DNA from: Nematostella vectensis
Lineage: Eukaryota > Cnidaria > Anthozoa > Actiniaria > Edwardsiidae
Direction: 5' to 3'
Assembly: GCF_932526225.1 (NCBI RefSeq)
Contig: NC_064044.1
Location: 3,105,001 to 3,169,000 of the forward strand
DNA: 64,000 nt
Below the pieces are notes generated by a model that saw only the letters and a list, made by a program, of their open reading frames with translations, did no database searches and was not told the DNA's origin. This document shows, piece by piece, positions 48,151 to 59,426 of the stretch (within the stretch, counting starts at the first letter, position 1; each line of letters opens with the position of its first letter). Position numbers and translations under genes: made by a program.

Positions 48151-49650
48151 GCCAAAATATTTGATAACAAGCCCCATGACCACAACATCAGTATTTTTAG
48201 GTCCAGTTATGTTGCATGCTTTGTACAACAATCGTGTTGTATAATGTGTGGAATTGAGGAGAGTATGTTGTTTGTACAGTATACAACATTTTTTGTAATG
48301 TGTGGTAATGGAAGAGGTAAATGTACATTCACTGTACATTTTGTATAACGTGTGGTAATGGAAGCGGTAATACGCTGTACATGTGGGGCTTTTTGAAAAA
48401 TATACCCCATAAATAGGATATTTTGGCATTTCAGAAATTTGCCATTATGCTTGAAAATAAGAATTTGCTGCCTCTGTAATGTTTAAATCTGGAAATGGTG
48501 ATTTTAGCGTTCGTGAATGAAGTAATCCAAAAACAATGAATTTTGATTCAGTACAAGATATAGCCCACTAACTGGTAATTTTTTTTGCAAACTTAGCTAC
48601 ATCTTTTGTATGAACTAATATAAATGCCACATTTTGTATATTGTAGATAGTTTAGTAAATATCCAAGCTTAGTTTTACGTCCTTGGGAATCTAGAGCACA
48701 GGGCAAGAGCAGCATCTGAAATGAAAACCAAGTGGACATTTTGCCCCATGCCCTACAACCGTGCAAGGATGAAAATTGTATAAAGTACAAATTTATGAAG
48801 ACATAGAAACCACTGTTTCTATTGATGTAGTGATAAATTAAACATCCTATGTTATTCTAAGATAGAGAATGATATATTTGTAATTAAACATTTTCCACTG
48901 CCATATTGAGTTCTTTCATTTTAACAAAATTTTGGGAATTCTCAACCCATTGACTCCTGGCTGTTTTTGAACTGAATTTACAAAAAAAAAAAAAAGACTG
49001 AAAACAGATACCTCCCCCCCCCCTATTTTAAGTTTCATACAGCCCGTCAAAGTCAGCGCTGCACCGAGTCAGCGGTATCCTAGCTTTCCAACAGTGCTGT
49101 CCCATTTTTAATCCCTTGTTGTGCTTATTTGCTCCAGTTGATGGTTGCTTGTATTTTTCATCAAAAATACAGCTATAAGCATATTGGGAGAGTGTCTCAG
49201 GACATCATGAAGTCTTTTGGGGCATAATTGAGTGCTGTGCTTATGGATATTTGCAAGCAAAGGTGGATTCATGATGACTTTTTCTTCTTTGGCTTTGCCT
49301 GGATGAGAAAATAAATTTCCAATGAATCACCACAGCTCTCCTAGATGCTGTCTTTTCTGAAACCAAATTGATTCCAAAATTGTTTACACTGCTATTTGGG
49401 CCTGTATAACCTGGAAATGATTTGTTTGGCTTTTTTCCTGGATCTCCCAGAATGCTTTGCAATCCGTAATGGCATTCAAGTGGTTTCACAAGCCTTCAAG
49501 GAGTGGACAGTGTGTTTTGAGACCATGGAAATGAACCTGGAGGATCAAAATAAAGGTATTTATTTGTGTCTTAGGCTGTGTTTGCTGATCTCGCTCCCTT
49601 GTGAGGTATTTTGAGCGTTTTGTTGAGGGGGGGTGATTCTGCTATTTTCC
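48150..49650. other. Intergenic sequence, no gene seen
   Basis: A short imperfect duplication (GTGTGGTAATGGAAG at about 48300 and 48352) and a C-run at 49013-49021. A possible open stretch near 49396-49614 lacks convincing splice or homology support. Confidence 0.4.
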
Positions 49651-49659
49651 CCTTTATCG

Positions 49660-50002
49660 CAGGCCCGTACCCAGGGGGGGTGCAGGGAGTGCGAACGCAC
49701 CCCCCCCCCCCCCACAACGGCCGAAGGTCCACTTTCGGTTCCCAATGGACGTGATATTTGTAGACAAAACTTAAGCATAAGCTAGATCACTCTGGTACGT
49801 TGCCAAATCCGACAATTAACGTCCTGTGAAGATACTGCAAAGGCATAAAAAAAATCCCTTTTCGTTCTTTCGGGGTGGTCAGATTTTTATCAGAAAACTC
49901 ATTCCCTCCCTCCCCCCCCCCTGAAAAATAAGGTCCACTTTTTCGGATTTCGCACCTCCCCCCCCCCCCCCCCCCCCAAGAAAAATCCTGGGTACGGGCC
50001 TG
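49660..50002. mobile_element. MITE, CAGGCCCGTACCCAGG family, copy 3
   Basis: Complete ends CAGGCCCGTACCCAGG and CCTGGGTACGGGCCTG. The flanks TTATCG (left) and TATCG (right) look like a 5-bp target duplication, TATCG. The interior matches the other two copies and includes two C-runs. Confidence 0.9.
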
Positions 50003-50109
50003 TATCGATTTGAAGTTTGTCAAAGAAACTGAGCTATTATTTGGCTTAAGAGTAGTTACTTTCACCTTGGTTGGATGCATATCTTCAAGACCATTTATCC
50101 CTTAGACTG

Positions 50110-50275
50110 ACAGGGCCGTAGCAAGGGGTGGGGCACGGTCGCCCTCCCCAATATTTTCAAAAATTATAATGGAAATGACCAGTAGGGGCGTGGTTGTGCC
50201 CCCCAATATTATCTTAATGTCTCTGTACCCCCCCCCCCCCCCCCCAAAAAAAAGAGGTCCGTTACGGTACTGATG
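50110..50275. mobile_element. G/C-run transposon fragment, GGGCCGTAGCA end
   Basis: GGGCCGTAGCAAGGGGTGGGG at the left and a poly-C/AAAAAAAAGAGGTCCG end at the right resemble the insertion at 32683. The right terminus (GTTACGGTACTG) is only weakly complementary. Confidence 0.5.
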
Positions 50276-50581
50276 TCTGCTCATCTTGTATTTATTTTAT
50301 GTAGGAATTTTTTAGGTTGTGGGTACTTCTCAAGGCCCGTACAGGTCGGTTGAGGGGTCAATGTGTTTAAATCGAGAAAAATATATAGCAGACAAGAAAG
50401 GAGCACTCCACCCCATGCACGTTCCTGAATGACTATTTTACAACTACAGCAAAGGAATGGTCAAGGAGGGGGAGACAAGTGTTTATCTAGAGGGAATGAA
50501 ACCATCTTGGGATAAACAAAATGTCACAGATAATGGTGCGTTACCTTCTTTTCCATTTAGCTTGCTGCAGAAAGCAGTCAT

Positions 50582-50831
50582 CGGGGATGATCATTTATAA
50601 CCACAAGGGGGATGATCATTTATAACCACAAGGGGGATGATCATTTATAACCACAAGGGGGATGATCATTTATAACCACAAGGGGGATGATCATTTATAA
50701 CCACAAGGGGGATGATCATTTGTAACCACAAGGGGGATGATCATTTATAACCACAAGGGGGATGATCATTTATAACCACAAGGGGGATGATCATTTATAA
50801 CCACAAGGGGGATGATCATTTATAACCACAA
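50582..50831. repeat. 25-bp minisatellite, 10 units
   Basis: Exactly 250 bp of GGGGGATGATCATTTATAAC plus CACAA. Nearly homogeneous, with one ATTTGTAA variant, so recently expanded. It lies downstream of the RPL19 3' end. Confidence 0.97.
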
Positions 50832-51189
50832 GTGAAACGCACATAAGGGGGAAAATTGAATAGAAAATCAAGTGCATCACAGAACGAGTCAATTTTTTTT
50901 TTGTTCTTGAATCCTAGGCCACGTTTTTTCCTATCATTCTGAAATGGGAATGGTTGGTAGAGAATGTTCAGAATGGCATTCGAGCCATTCAGCTACAGGT
51001 AGCAAAATGGGTGGAATGGCCTTCATTCTAATTGTTCTCATTCCGGAATCAAAAGTAAAAAACATGCCCTAGGGGGGAGGGACGGTATACTGGTGTATTG
51101 TTTATTTCCTGTTATTCCCATTTAGGCAGGTAAAAATGTATTTGATCACACATGTAAAACAAAGGCTGAAGCTCACAATTAACTGGGAA

Positions 51190-51195
51190 TTTATT
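51190..51195 (-). terminator. RPL19 polyadenylation signal
   Basis: TTTATT on the plus strand (AATAAA on the minus) lies about 33 bp past the RPL19 stop codon, fitting the very short 3' UTR typical of ribosomal protein genes. Confidence 0.8.
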
Positions 51196-51227
51196 GCACA
51201 AGGGTGTTTACAGTGGCATTCAAAGCT

Positions 51228-54200
51228 CTATTTGGCAGCCTCCTCCTCCTTGGCGTAGGCAGAGAGCATGTCTTTCCTCTTCTGCTCCATGCGATCATCA
51301 CGCCTCTGCTTGGCCGCCTTGTTCTTGTTACGACGAGCTTCGGCTTGGTCACTGTAAGCAAAACAAGACAAAGTTCAATTGCATCCACCTCTGATCCTTA
51401 GCCTATCCAAGTAGAAGCAAAACAAGACAAAGTGATAAGATATATACTTCATTTATACAAAACTGTTCCCTGCTAGCAGAGGCCTCTTTTCTCTGTATTT
51501 TGCTGGGCTGGAGTTCGCAAGGAAAAGATACCTCTGCCATGGGTTGCAAGTTCGTTTGATCAAACCGTCGTCAACGATCGTGGATGGGAGATCCAGAGCG
51601 CATGCTCCGTTCATTAATTACTGGCCACTATTTGAGCCCACAATGACTAGCGCATGCATGAAACGTATATCCGCTGCGGGATAATAAGCTCGCATTCGAA
51701 ACGGTGTCCTCCGTAGAAATATCACGCGACGAATTACAAAAGAAGCCATTCAATGCCTTATCTTCATTCAGAATTTTCTCTCTTTTGACTAACGAGTCAA
51801 TCTTCCGTTTACAGGTTTTGCATATTCTTCTGGAAATAGCTGATCTAAGTTTACCAAAAAGTTTTGTAACATTTTCTTCGAGTCCAACTGTGCGATACTT
51901 ACATAAACTCGCCTGCCCAGATGTCTTGAAATTAATCCCACAAACAAGACAAAACTTGTCTTTGCTGAGTTTGCTATTCAATCTTTTAGTGACGTTTTAG
52001 GTGATTGAAATTGAACAGTTGTTTTCTTTTTTCGAAGAGGGGAGCTAACCGGAGTTTGATTCATGATTTTCGACTAAACCCATGCAAAAACTATTAGCAT
52101 ATTGACAGCTTTCGCGCGATGGTACGGTTTTTGGCACGTCGGTCGCTTATTAACGCTCACGCATGCGCAACGAAAACAGATTCGACCCATGGCAGAGGTA
52201 TCTTTTCCTCGCGAACGCCAGCACAGCGAAATACAGAGAAAAGATGCCTCTGCTAGCAGGGAAACAAAACTAAAGTACTTTTACCGATGAAGAGGGATGT
52301 TATGTCTTGTAAGTAAATATTGTACCAGAAATCCTGGTAAATAGGTATAGAATATTGCTTGTAATGTTAAGAAAAGCACTCAGAAACAAACCAAGTGTGT
52401 TTCTGTTATTGTGTAAGCGATTCAAGATTGACTTTTGAATTATTCATGTCAACAACAATAAAAACTGTCAATATGATTGTGTACTACAGGGTAGAATGTA
52501 GCAGAGGCCCAGGACCACACTTCCATACGTAGTGACGGAGGTGATCAAACAACCCTTGCAAGTATTCTATGCACATATAGTCACCTCGCCTAAATAGCAG
52601 TAAGGGTTGGCCGGCTTATTATGTGCAAATTCCTTGTATGAGCAACATAGTAAAAAACAGGCCTGGGCAATATAATGATGTGTTCTTAATTCAGTCAACT
52701 CTTTCCTCATTCCTTCACTGATTGGTTAAAAATTTCATATTAAATAAGAAATACAATGCATGCAAAGAATAAAAGTTTTATAGCACCATATTATTTCATC
52801 TCAAGTTTAAGTTTTTGAATCAACTTAGACTATAAATAGAAATAAGACTAACCTGAGCAGCTTGGATCGGGCCTTCTCAGCCTTCTTCTTGTGAATGTAC
52901 TCCATGAGAACTCTCTTGTTCTTGAACACATTACCCTTGGACTTCATGTAGAGAGAGTGGTACATGTGATTGTCAATCTTTTTTGCCTCACGGTACTTCC
53001 TCAACAGCCGTCTCAGCACGCGCATACGCCGGATCCAGATGGTCTTCTGGGGCATACGGGCATTGGCTGTACCTTTGCGCTTGCCATGACCACTGTGGCG
53101 TCCCTTGCTCCTGGCCTCGTCGGCTTTGCGAACACGGGCGCGGCTGTGGACAATCTCGGGCTTCTTGATGATGAGACCATCCTTGATGAGCTTACGAACA
53201 TTCTGTCCTGAAAGATGAGTTAATTTGGTGCATTTTGGTAAGATAAACAATAATCCATGATTTACTATTATAGGTATCCGAGTTTTCAAAGTTACAGAAA
53301 TCTAGGAGCTTTGTTGTGTTCTACGGATATCCTCTCATTGTTAGGATTATCTACTTAGTTTGAGACACTTTATCTTTGTCACTCTCCAAAGGGGAGTAAT
53401 GTTTGATGTAGGCAATACCAGTATTTGACTGTCTTTTCTGAGTTTTTTAGTCAGAATCACACAATATCAGAAATAATCTAGGTTACTCAGCTGACTATTT
53501 TTGGACTCTACCCTAGAAAACATAATAAAATTCCTAATACCAAGAAAATAATATGTAAGCAAAACAAAAATGAGCTAGTCCGCCATCTACCTTATTCCAA
53601 GATTTAATTTGAGATTGTGAAGCACTTACGAGAGTTAGCATTTGCAATCTCATTGCACTCATTGGGGTCGAGCCAGATCTTCTTTTTGCCACACTTGAGC
53701 AGACTAGCTGCCAGCCGCTTCTGTAATCTTAGAGTACTGTAAATACAAAGAAACAAAGGGTCAAAGAAGGCCCATCGCAATTGTTACTCTATTATCATAC
53801 ACAATACTGGTCACATAAACCATCCATTTTATTGGCTCTAACGACCAAGAAATTGACAATTACAAAGTAGTGGTTTATCAGTTAAACTGTGCAATTCCCC
53901 TAAATTCTCAATGTATTTAATTTGTTTCAGTCTAGAAATGTCATATTGTTTGTTGTAATCTTACTTATAAACAGTATGAAAGTAATCAAAGCATAAAATT
54001 GTGAGTTGAAAATTGCAGTAAAACAAGCATAGATCTACCGTAACTCTTATCTACATGCAAAATATGATAACCAGTCCCAAACATTTCAGGTAATCCTCAT
54101 GTGACTCCTATTTTGGGTCTTACTGTAATAAAAAGCTATAGTAAACTCTGCTTTATAATTTCATTATATTTTATTAATACCATGTTCCTTAGATATCAAA

Positions 54201-54965
54201 GTGTGAAAACTGCTACAAGTTTAAAATGTAGCAGAGGCCCAGGACCACACTTCCATACGTAGTGAAGGAGGTGATCAAACAACCCTTGCAAGTATTCTAT
54301 GCACATATAGTCACCTCGCCTAAATAGCAGTAAGGGTTGGCCGGCTTATTATGTGCACTGATTAAATATGAGCCTGAAAGGTATATACAGGTTTACTCTG
54401 ATGAACAGTATACCACCAATATAGTATGGATGGGATCAAGGGTTTCATTAATATTCCAGCTAAATCAAACTATCTGGATTCAAACACTATAGATATTTGC
54501 TTACAATAATACAAATTTCGACCAAATAGAGTTTATGTTTTAAAAGATTTAGATACAGCAATATTGTTTAGCCTAGTAAGGCTATGGAGTACTAACAGTA
54601 ATCATTATTTAAGGGTATATAGGTTTATATTCTTCATCCCAGTAAAAAAATAAACATAATTTTCAAACTATTTTATCGTAACATAACTGATTATTACTAT
54701 TATTACGACAAAATCAAATAAGAAGCTTTAGAAAGCACCAAATCGAAGGTCAGGACGCTATTCGAAGCTTGATCCAAAACTCACGTGCGCCAAAAACATC
54801 AGCAAAAAATATCGCTTTCTTCGGGCTAAACGTCGAATCTTTGATTGATATGTATAGAAGGTTCTCTCAGCTTTAATTTTGCGAATTTTGGAGGCACAAT
54901 TCCCGAGAAAAGAGTGCAAAATTGTAGTATTACTGCAAGTGTATCTCCAGATATCCCTACCTCAT
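51228..54965 (-). CDS. RPL19: 60S ribosomal protein L19 (eL19), 4 exons, 196 aa
   Basis: Coding exons in transcript order: 54961-54965 (only ATGAG), 53630-53736, 52853-53207, 51228-51351. Total 591 nt, giving 196 aa, identical in length to human RPL19. The protein reads [13 protein letters not shown], then [67 protein letters not shown], and ends KEEEAAK. eL19 is a basic, helical protein of the large subunit that makes an intersubunit bridge. A two-codon first exon followed by a long intron is common for ribosomal protein genes. The upstream minus-strand TTCTTCCTTTC just before the ATG looks like a 5'-TOP tract. Two introns carry snoRNA-like sequences, and intron 3 also a transposon. Confidence 0.98.
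51468..52261. mobile_element. 794-bp terminal-inverted-repeat element in RPL19 intron 3
   Basis: The ends CCCTGCTAGCAGAGGCCTCT and (inverted) CCCTGCTAGCAGAGGCATCT extend for about 78 bp of high complementarity, through TTTTCTCTGTATTT, GCTGG, GTTCGC and GAAAAGATACCTCTGCCATG. The interior holds a damaged zinc-finger-like gene fragment on the minus strand but no transposase. The short hairpin at 18120-18178 consists of the same outer ends. No clear target duplication was seen. Confidence 0.9.
51628..52063 (-). pseudogene. Cys-rich zinc-finger-like gene fragment inside the transposon
   Basis: An ATG at about 52063 ([20 protein letters not shown]) opens a frame that stops after SPKTSLKD. One frame over, it continues as [17 protein letters not shown] and then [19 protein letters not shown], ending at 51628. 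Two CxxC pairs about 45 residues apart, followed by a helical basic segment, resemble ZAD-like or other treble-clef DNA/protein-binding domains. A one-base frameshift near 51985 separates the halves. It lies wholly within the terminal inverted repeats, so it moves with the element. The function is unknown. Confidence 0.6.
52494..52627 (-). ncRNA. H/ACA-type snoRNA in RPL19 intron 3
   Basis: 134 nt, on the same strand as RPL19. Read 5' to 3', TGCACATA pairs with TATGTGCA to close hairpin 1. Next comes an H box AGAATA (ANANNA). Hairpin 2 contains GATCAC pairing with GTGGTC. The RNA ends CTGCT-ACA-TTC, with ACA three bases from the end. Intron-hosted H/ACA RNAs guide pseudouridylation of rRNA or snRNA and are released from spliced introns. 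The target is not determined. A near-identical copy is at 54224-54357. Confidence 0.85.
53630..53736 (-). other. RPL19: RPL19 exon 2 (supports the two-codon first exon)
   Basis: The exon starts after TATTTACAG with TACTCTAAGATTAC. Joining it to ATGAG gives Met-Ser-Thr-Leu-Arg-Leu, the expected eL19 N-terminus; no other nearby ATG gives it. Confidence 0.93.
54224..54357 (-). ncRNA. H/ACA-type snoRNA in RPL19 intron 1 (paralogue)
   Basis: Same length and nearly the same sequence as 52494-52627; the one clear difference within the core is GTAGTGAAGG versus GTAGTGACGG on the plus strand. The H box AGAATA, both hairpins and the terminal ACA-TTT are retained. The flanking intron sequence is unrelated, so similarity stops at the RNA boundaries. 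Confidence 0.85.
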
Positions 54966-55362
54966 AATGGCGGCGACTGAAAGGAAGAACGTGGTGGTGC
55001 AATGTAGCCTATAGGGGGGTCACAAAAACCAATATGCAAACCACCCTATCTCATGAGTCCGCGAAACAAGTCAGCGGCATTATAGAAAAAAAAAGCTCTA
55101 AAAATCTGTTTAACGAAAAAGTCGAAATTGTACGATGATCAACTTTAATATTGCGAAGTGTGTATACAAAGTGCTTGGAAAATCCTCCGGTTGTGGCGTA
55201 CGAACCAAATAGACACTTGCTCCTTGGGCTGCCTGTGTATGAGCCTTTACTTGTTTATTGAATAGTCAGCGGATTTACCCAATTTAGCTGTTTCTCCACG
55301 TGAGTTTGTGTCAGTGTGTTTCAGTGGAAATCGTGCGATTCTTAAAATATTACCACAAAAAT
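54966..55362. promoter_or_regulatory. Divergent promoter region between RPL19 and MRTO4
   Basis: 397 bp separate the two start codons. On the RPL19 side is a pyrimidine TOP-like tract just before the GCCGCCATTATG start. No TATA box was recognised. Shared regulation of two large-subunit genes is inference. Confidence 0.6.
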
Positions 55363-58300
55363 ATGCCCAAATCAAAGAGAAATAAGATTGGTAAGTTGCA
55401 TTGGGTAGATAAGTTTGACTTTACAGTCAATGTAGCTGATTTACCTGTCGATTTTTGGCGTTCTCCTCTGGGTTTACTACTCCTTTGGTGGCAATGGTGA
55501 AACATGAATGTTTTTCAAATCTGTAGTAATGAACAATAACGAATAATGCCTTATATTCCTATCGCAAATGGTGTTTAAAAGTTAAATTATCTCATTTATA
55601 GATAGCAAGCATTACTTACACTTTGAATCCTTGATAATTGATATGGCATGAGCACATGAATTTTCAAACAAACTCTCACTAAAGTAAGTTATGTGGTTTA
55701 CGTTTCATTTTAGTTTCATTGACAAGAACGAAAAAGAAAGGCCTTGAGTTAAAATCAGGGCTCGTCAAAGAGGTATGTATGGCTTTAGTTGAAAGTTAGA
55801 TTTCATTGCACAATAACAAAATAATTTACTAAGGTGCTATCCTGTTTTTGTTTCAGGTACAAGAATGCGTTGATGAGTATGCATTTGTTTATGTCTTTTC
55901 TGTTGAGAACATGAGAAACAGTAAATTAAAAGATGCAAGAGAGAAGTGGAAACAGAGCAGGTAAGCTGAAATGTTGAAAAAATTTGTTATATTGTAGTTG
56001 GGTTACTTGATTAGATACACCAGAATAATTGCATTGTTTATTATTATTATAATCAAACAGATATTCGTCATAGAATATTCTAGGACACATTCCTCAAAAG
56101 AATTATATTTCGTTACTATTATTTCCCTATTTCAGTATTTTTTTTTTAATGAGGTGTTTTTTATCACCTTTATCGAGTCTTTTTTGTTTTGTTTTTCGTT
56201 GAGTCGTTTCAAGCCCTTGAGGACACAAGAGGGGGCAAGGGCAATCATTTATTTAGTTGGGGCCCTTAAAGTTAAACTGGTATCCTCATTGTAAAAAAAA
56301 TGATAAAGGGTGAATCAATGAACAGGGGTAAAATTATTGTATTGACTGATAACTTTTTTTGCAGATTTTTTTTTGGGAAAAACAAAGTAATGGCTATTGC
56401 ACTTGGCAAAACTCCTGAAGATGAGTACAAAGAAAATCTTTGTGAAGTCAGCAAGGTCTGTTGCATATTTTGAAATGATACAAAATACACTAAAAGGTTG
56501 AAAAGCTTTTTCAATGTATGCTGATCATGCAAGTACACATAATATATGTTCTCCAATTCAATGTCTATTTAAATTGACAAATTTCAATAGACATTGACAA
56601 AGTTAGAATCAAAGGAGATGTGCTACTTATTTAGGGTGTTATGTTATCCATAGCATGTTTATTGAATGCTAAATTTTGCAGAGATTAAAAGGCCAGTGTG
56701 GCTTACTCTTCACCAATCAATCCAAGGATGATGTAACTAGGTAAGAGCTGAAAATTCTACTGCACTGATTTACAGATTGTTTATGGGTGTTTTCTCCTGT
56801 CTCCTCCTTGTCTCCCTGTGCTGCTTTTCTATATCAGTGCAGGGATAGGGGAAGGGGGAGACAGCAGGGAAATCCCCCATTTCCTTTTTTAAGTAAAAAA
56901 TAATATACATTATTGAGGAATGAGGGGATTGTTGTTCTTCTGTAAATTTTGTCTTTGCATCTTTCTCTCTAAACATCACATCATACAGTTGTAGGAATTA
57001 CAAATGGGGGATAGAAGGTTGATATTAGTGATGCTCATTACTTCATGATAGAAGGTTGATATTGATATGCTCTTTACATGATGATGGAAGGTTTATATTG
57101 ATATGCAGCATACATTTTTCTAGCTGGTTCAAGGAGTACAGTGAAATGGATTTTGCTAGAGCAGGAAATAAAGCGATCTGTGACTTCCAGTTAGATGCAG
57201 GTATAAATAAGCTCCATTCAAGTTTAAACTCTCCATTTGTATATTAAGCATGTCTGTATTACATAACATGTGTAGGCTGGGGTGGGTGCATATTTTTAAG
57301 GCTCCCATTAAAAGTCCAAATATTTACTGTAGTCGATTAAAGCCCCATTTCCACTCAGCCGCAAAGGATATAGCTGCACTGTATATTATAGAATATTATT
57401 TACGGCCTCTATTGATAACAATGTCATACATGACATTGGAAAAGTTTTACCATTGTAATATAAATCTATCTTTTTTTAAATATCCATATAGAGAAACAAC
57501 AAAATGTCAAGTAGTTAATAGAAGCCCCATTTCCATTCAGCCGCAAAGGATATACCCAAACTGCTTTCTTTTTTTTTTTTTTTTCAATACCAATCTTAAG
57601 AAACAACAAAATAGACAGAGATGCATTCCCACCACACCCCCTAGTCTACAGGTCTGTATAATCAATGTCACAACATGTCAAGTAACTAGTAGCTGCTCAT
57701 TATCCTGATCTGATACACAGGTCCTTTGGATCAATTTCCTCATTCAACGGAGCCGAATCTCAGGCAGCTTGGACTTCCAACAGCACTAAAGAAAGGTGCA
57801 CCTTATACATAAACTACAAAACTTACCCTACATGCACCTTTTTACAGTGCAATTGCACCACAAGAATCCATGTGTCATAGGGTAGTTGTGTTATGTTGTC
57901 TATGAATGTTAAAGCTGTAACAGGAGGGGATGCCAGATATATTGACAGTCAGTTAAGCAAATATACATCTATTTGCACGAACATGCAATTATTTGTGTGG
58001 AGCAAAAAAGCCTACTGAGTGAAAAACAATAGTAATCGAAGTAAGTGCATAGTTATTTCTCTCACAGAAAGTATCAGAAGGCCTGCAATTACCCTTTAAA
58101 AGTAGTGGAACTCAGTTCTATGCACACTCTCTTAACAACAACCTTTATTTTTTCTATAACTCCTACTAGGTGTTGTGACTCTTCTCTCTGATCACACGGT
58201 ATGCAAAGAAGGGGATGTTCTAACACCTGAGCAGGCTAGAATATTGGTAAGTTAACATCAAGACTTGGAATTGATAGTGGTTATCCACACAGACTTACCC

Positions 58301-58856
58301 TGGGCACAAATGAACATGCCAAATAAAAGATGTGAAATGGTTAAGTGAACTGTTAGTAAAAATAAAAAACAGGAAGACAGCTCTGCTAAGAGTAGGCACC
58401 TCTTACTGTACCTCCATGGTTCAGGTGTGACCTACTGCTGGATTTGTTTGGCTTTAAAAAGGAGGCCTTTTTGATGAATGTTTAGAGATTAGAATGTTTA
58501 GACAGGGGTGGGGTGGGAAAGAGATTTTAAAAAGAGGCAGCATTTTTGGCAAAAGTTTAGATTTGGTCTAGACAGGGGGGTCTTTAAAAAGATATATATG
58601 GTATATGCTAGTTTTTTTTTTTTTTTTGTCCATTACCTCTGTGATGGTATGGTATGGTAATCAATAAATCTTCTGCTAGATCAATTTGGTCTTAAAATAG
58701 GATGCTTTGTGTAGAAGACGGCTTAGGGGTTTTTAATATATTTTATTGTTTTGTGTTTGTTTTTAACAGAAACTGTTTGGCAACCCTATGGCAGAATTCC
58801 ACATAACTTTGCTTTGCCGCTGGAGTAAAGATGGTACTTTTGAAGAGTTGACCTGA
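55363..58856 (+). CDS. MRTO4: mRNA turnover protein 4 homologue (60S assembly factor), 9 exons, 218 aa
   Basis: Exons: 55363-55390, 55714-55772, 55857-55960, 56365-56455, 56682-56740, 57124-57200, 57721-57795, 58170-58246, 58770-58856. All are in frame with GT-AG introns. The product begins [20 protein letters not shown] and contains [79 protein letters not shown] and [19 protein letters not shown]. This is the uL10/P0-like domain. MRTO4 occupies the P0 site of pre-60S particles in the nucleolus and is later exchanged for P0. The protein is slightly shorter than the human one (239 aa) and lacks a long acidic tail. The start is the first ATG and gives the conserved N-terminus. Confidence 0.93.
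57005..57107. repeat. ~40-bp x3 tandem repeat in MRTO4 intron 5
   Basis: GATAGAAGGTTGATATT at 57008 and 57048, and GATGGAAGGTTTATATT at about 57084, each followed by a GATATGC/GTGATGC stretch, just before the exon 6 acceptor. Confidence 0.75.
57331..57560. repeat. Direct repeat in MRTO4 intron 6
   Basis: AGCCCCATTTCCACTCAGCC at about 57340 and AGCCCCATTTCCATTCAGCC at about 57522, each followed by GCAAAGGATATA; spacing is about 182 bp. A poly-T run sits near 57568-57583. Confidence 0.85.
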
Positions 58857-59426
58857 TAGGTAATGCTGTAGAAAATATATCAGAACATGGGAGGCTAAGT
58901 GAAAGGTCTGCTATGCATAATGTATGTATAGTGTACTAGTGATGAATGATGTAATCTTTGGTGCAGGCTCTTCTCTTATTCAAACTTCTTTCAAGAATTT
59001 TAAATGCACTTAGTCATGTTATGAAGTTCTTAGTAAAATGTGTGCATTTATGCAAACAGTACTGACTGTTGATGAATTAATTACCACAAAATGGCATCTT
59101 GATCTGACTTCTTAAGGTGATCTCCCACAGACATGTTATGGAAATTTTTTAAGGATTTTGACATAATTGAATGATGTAACTTTACGAAACAGTTCGGCAT
59201 TAGAAGCTTCACTTAATCACTTCCTTATTAATGTTATTGGCCATGTCATCAAATTCTTTGAAAGGGTTTGTATGTAAATTTGTACTGCAGGCCTTACATA
59301 ATCAAATTTCTAAGTATATGCATTTCTTTTAAGGTCTAACATTTTATATTTTATACTTGTTGGAATGTATCCTTACGAATTAGTACGGCAAAGGCCCTTT
59401 ACTTATTCAAAGACATGGGCCCTTTG
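58857..59426. other. MRTO4 3' flank, no further gene seen
   Basis: AT-rich. No close AATAAA was recognised immediately after the stop, so the 3' end of the transcript is uncertain. Confidence 0.4.

Noticed and set aside
49396-49614. Plus-strand ORF of 72 codons near a possible donor
   Set aside because: No ATG-supported family, no acceptor, and a hydrophobic chance-like composition.
50582-50831. Regular 25-bp repeats resembling a CRISPR array
   Set aside because: Units are directly adjacent with no unique spacers, in an animal genome; it is a minisatellite. The same applies to the 35-bp array at 1-2495.
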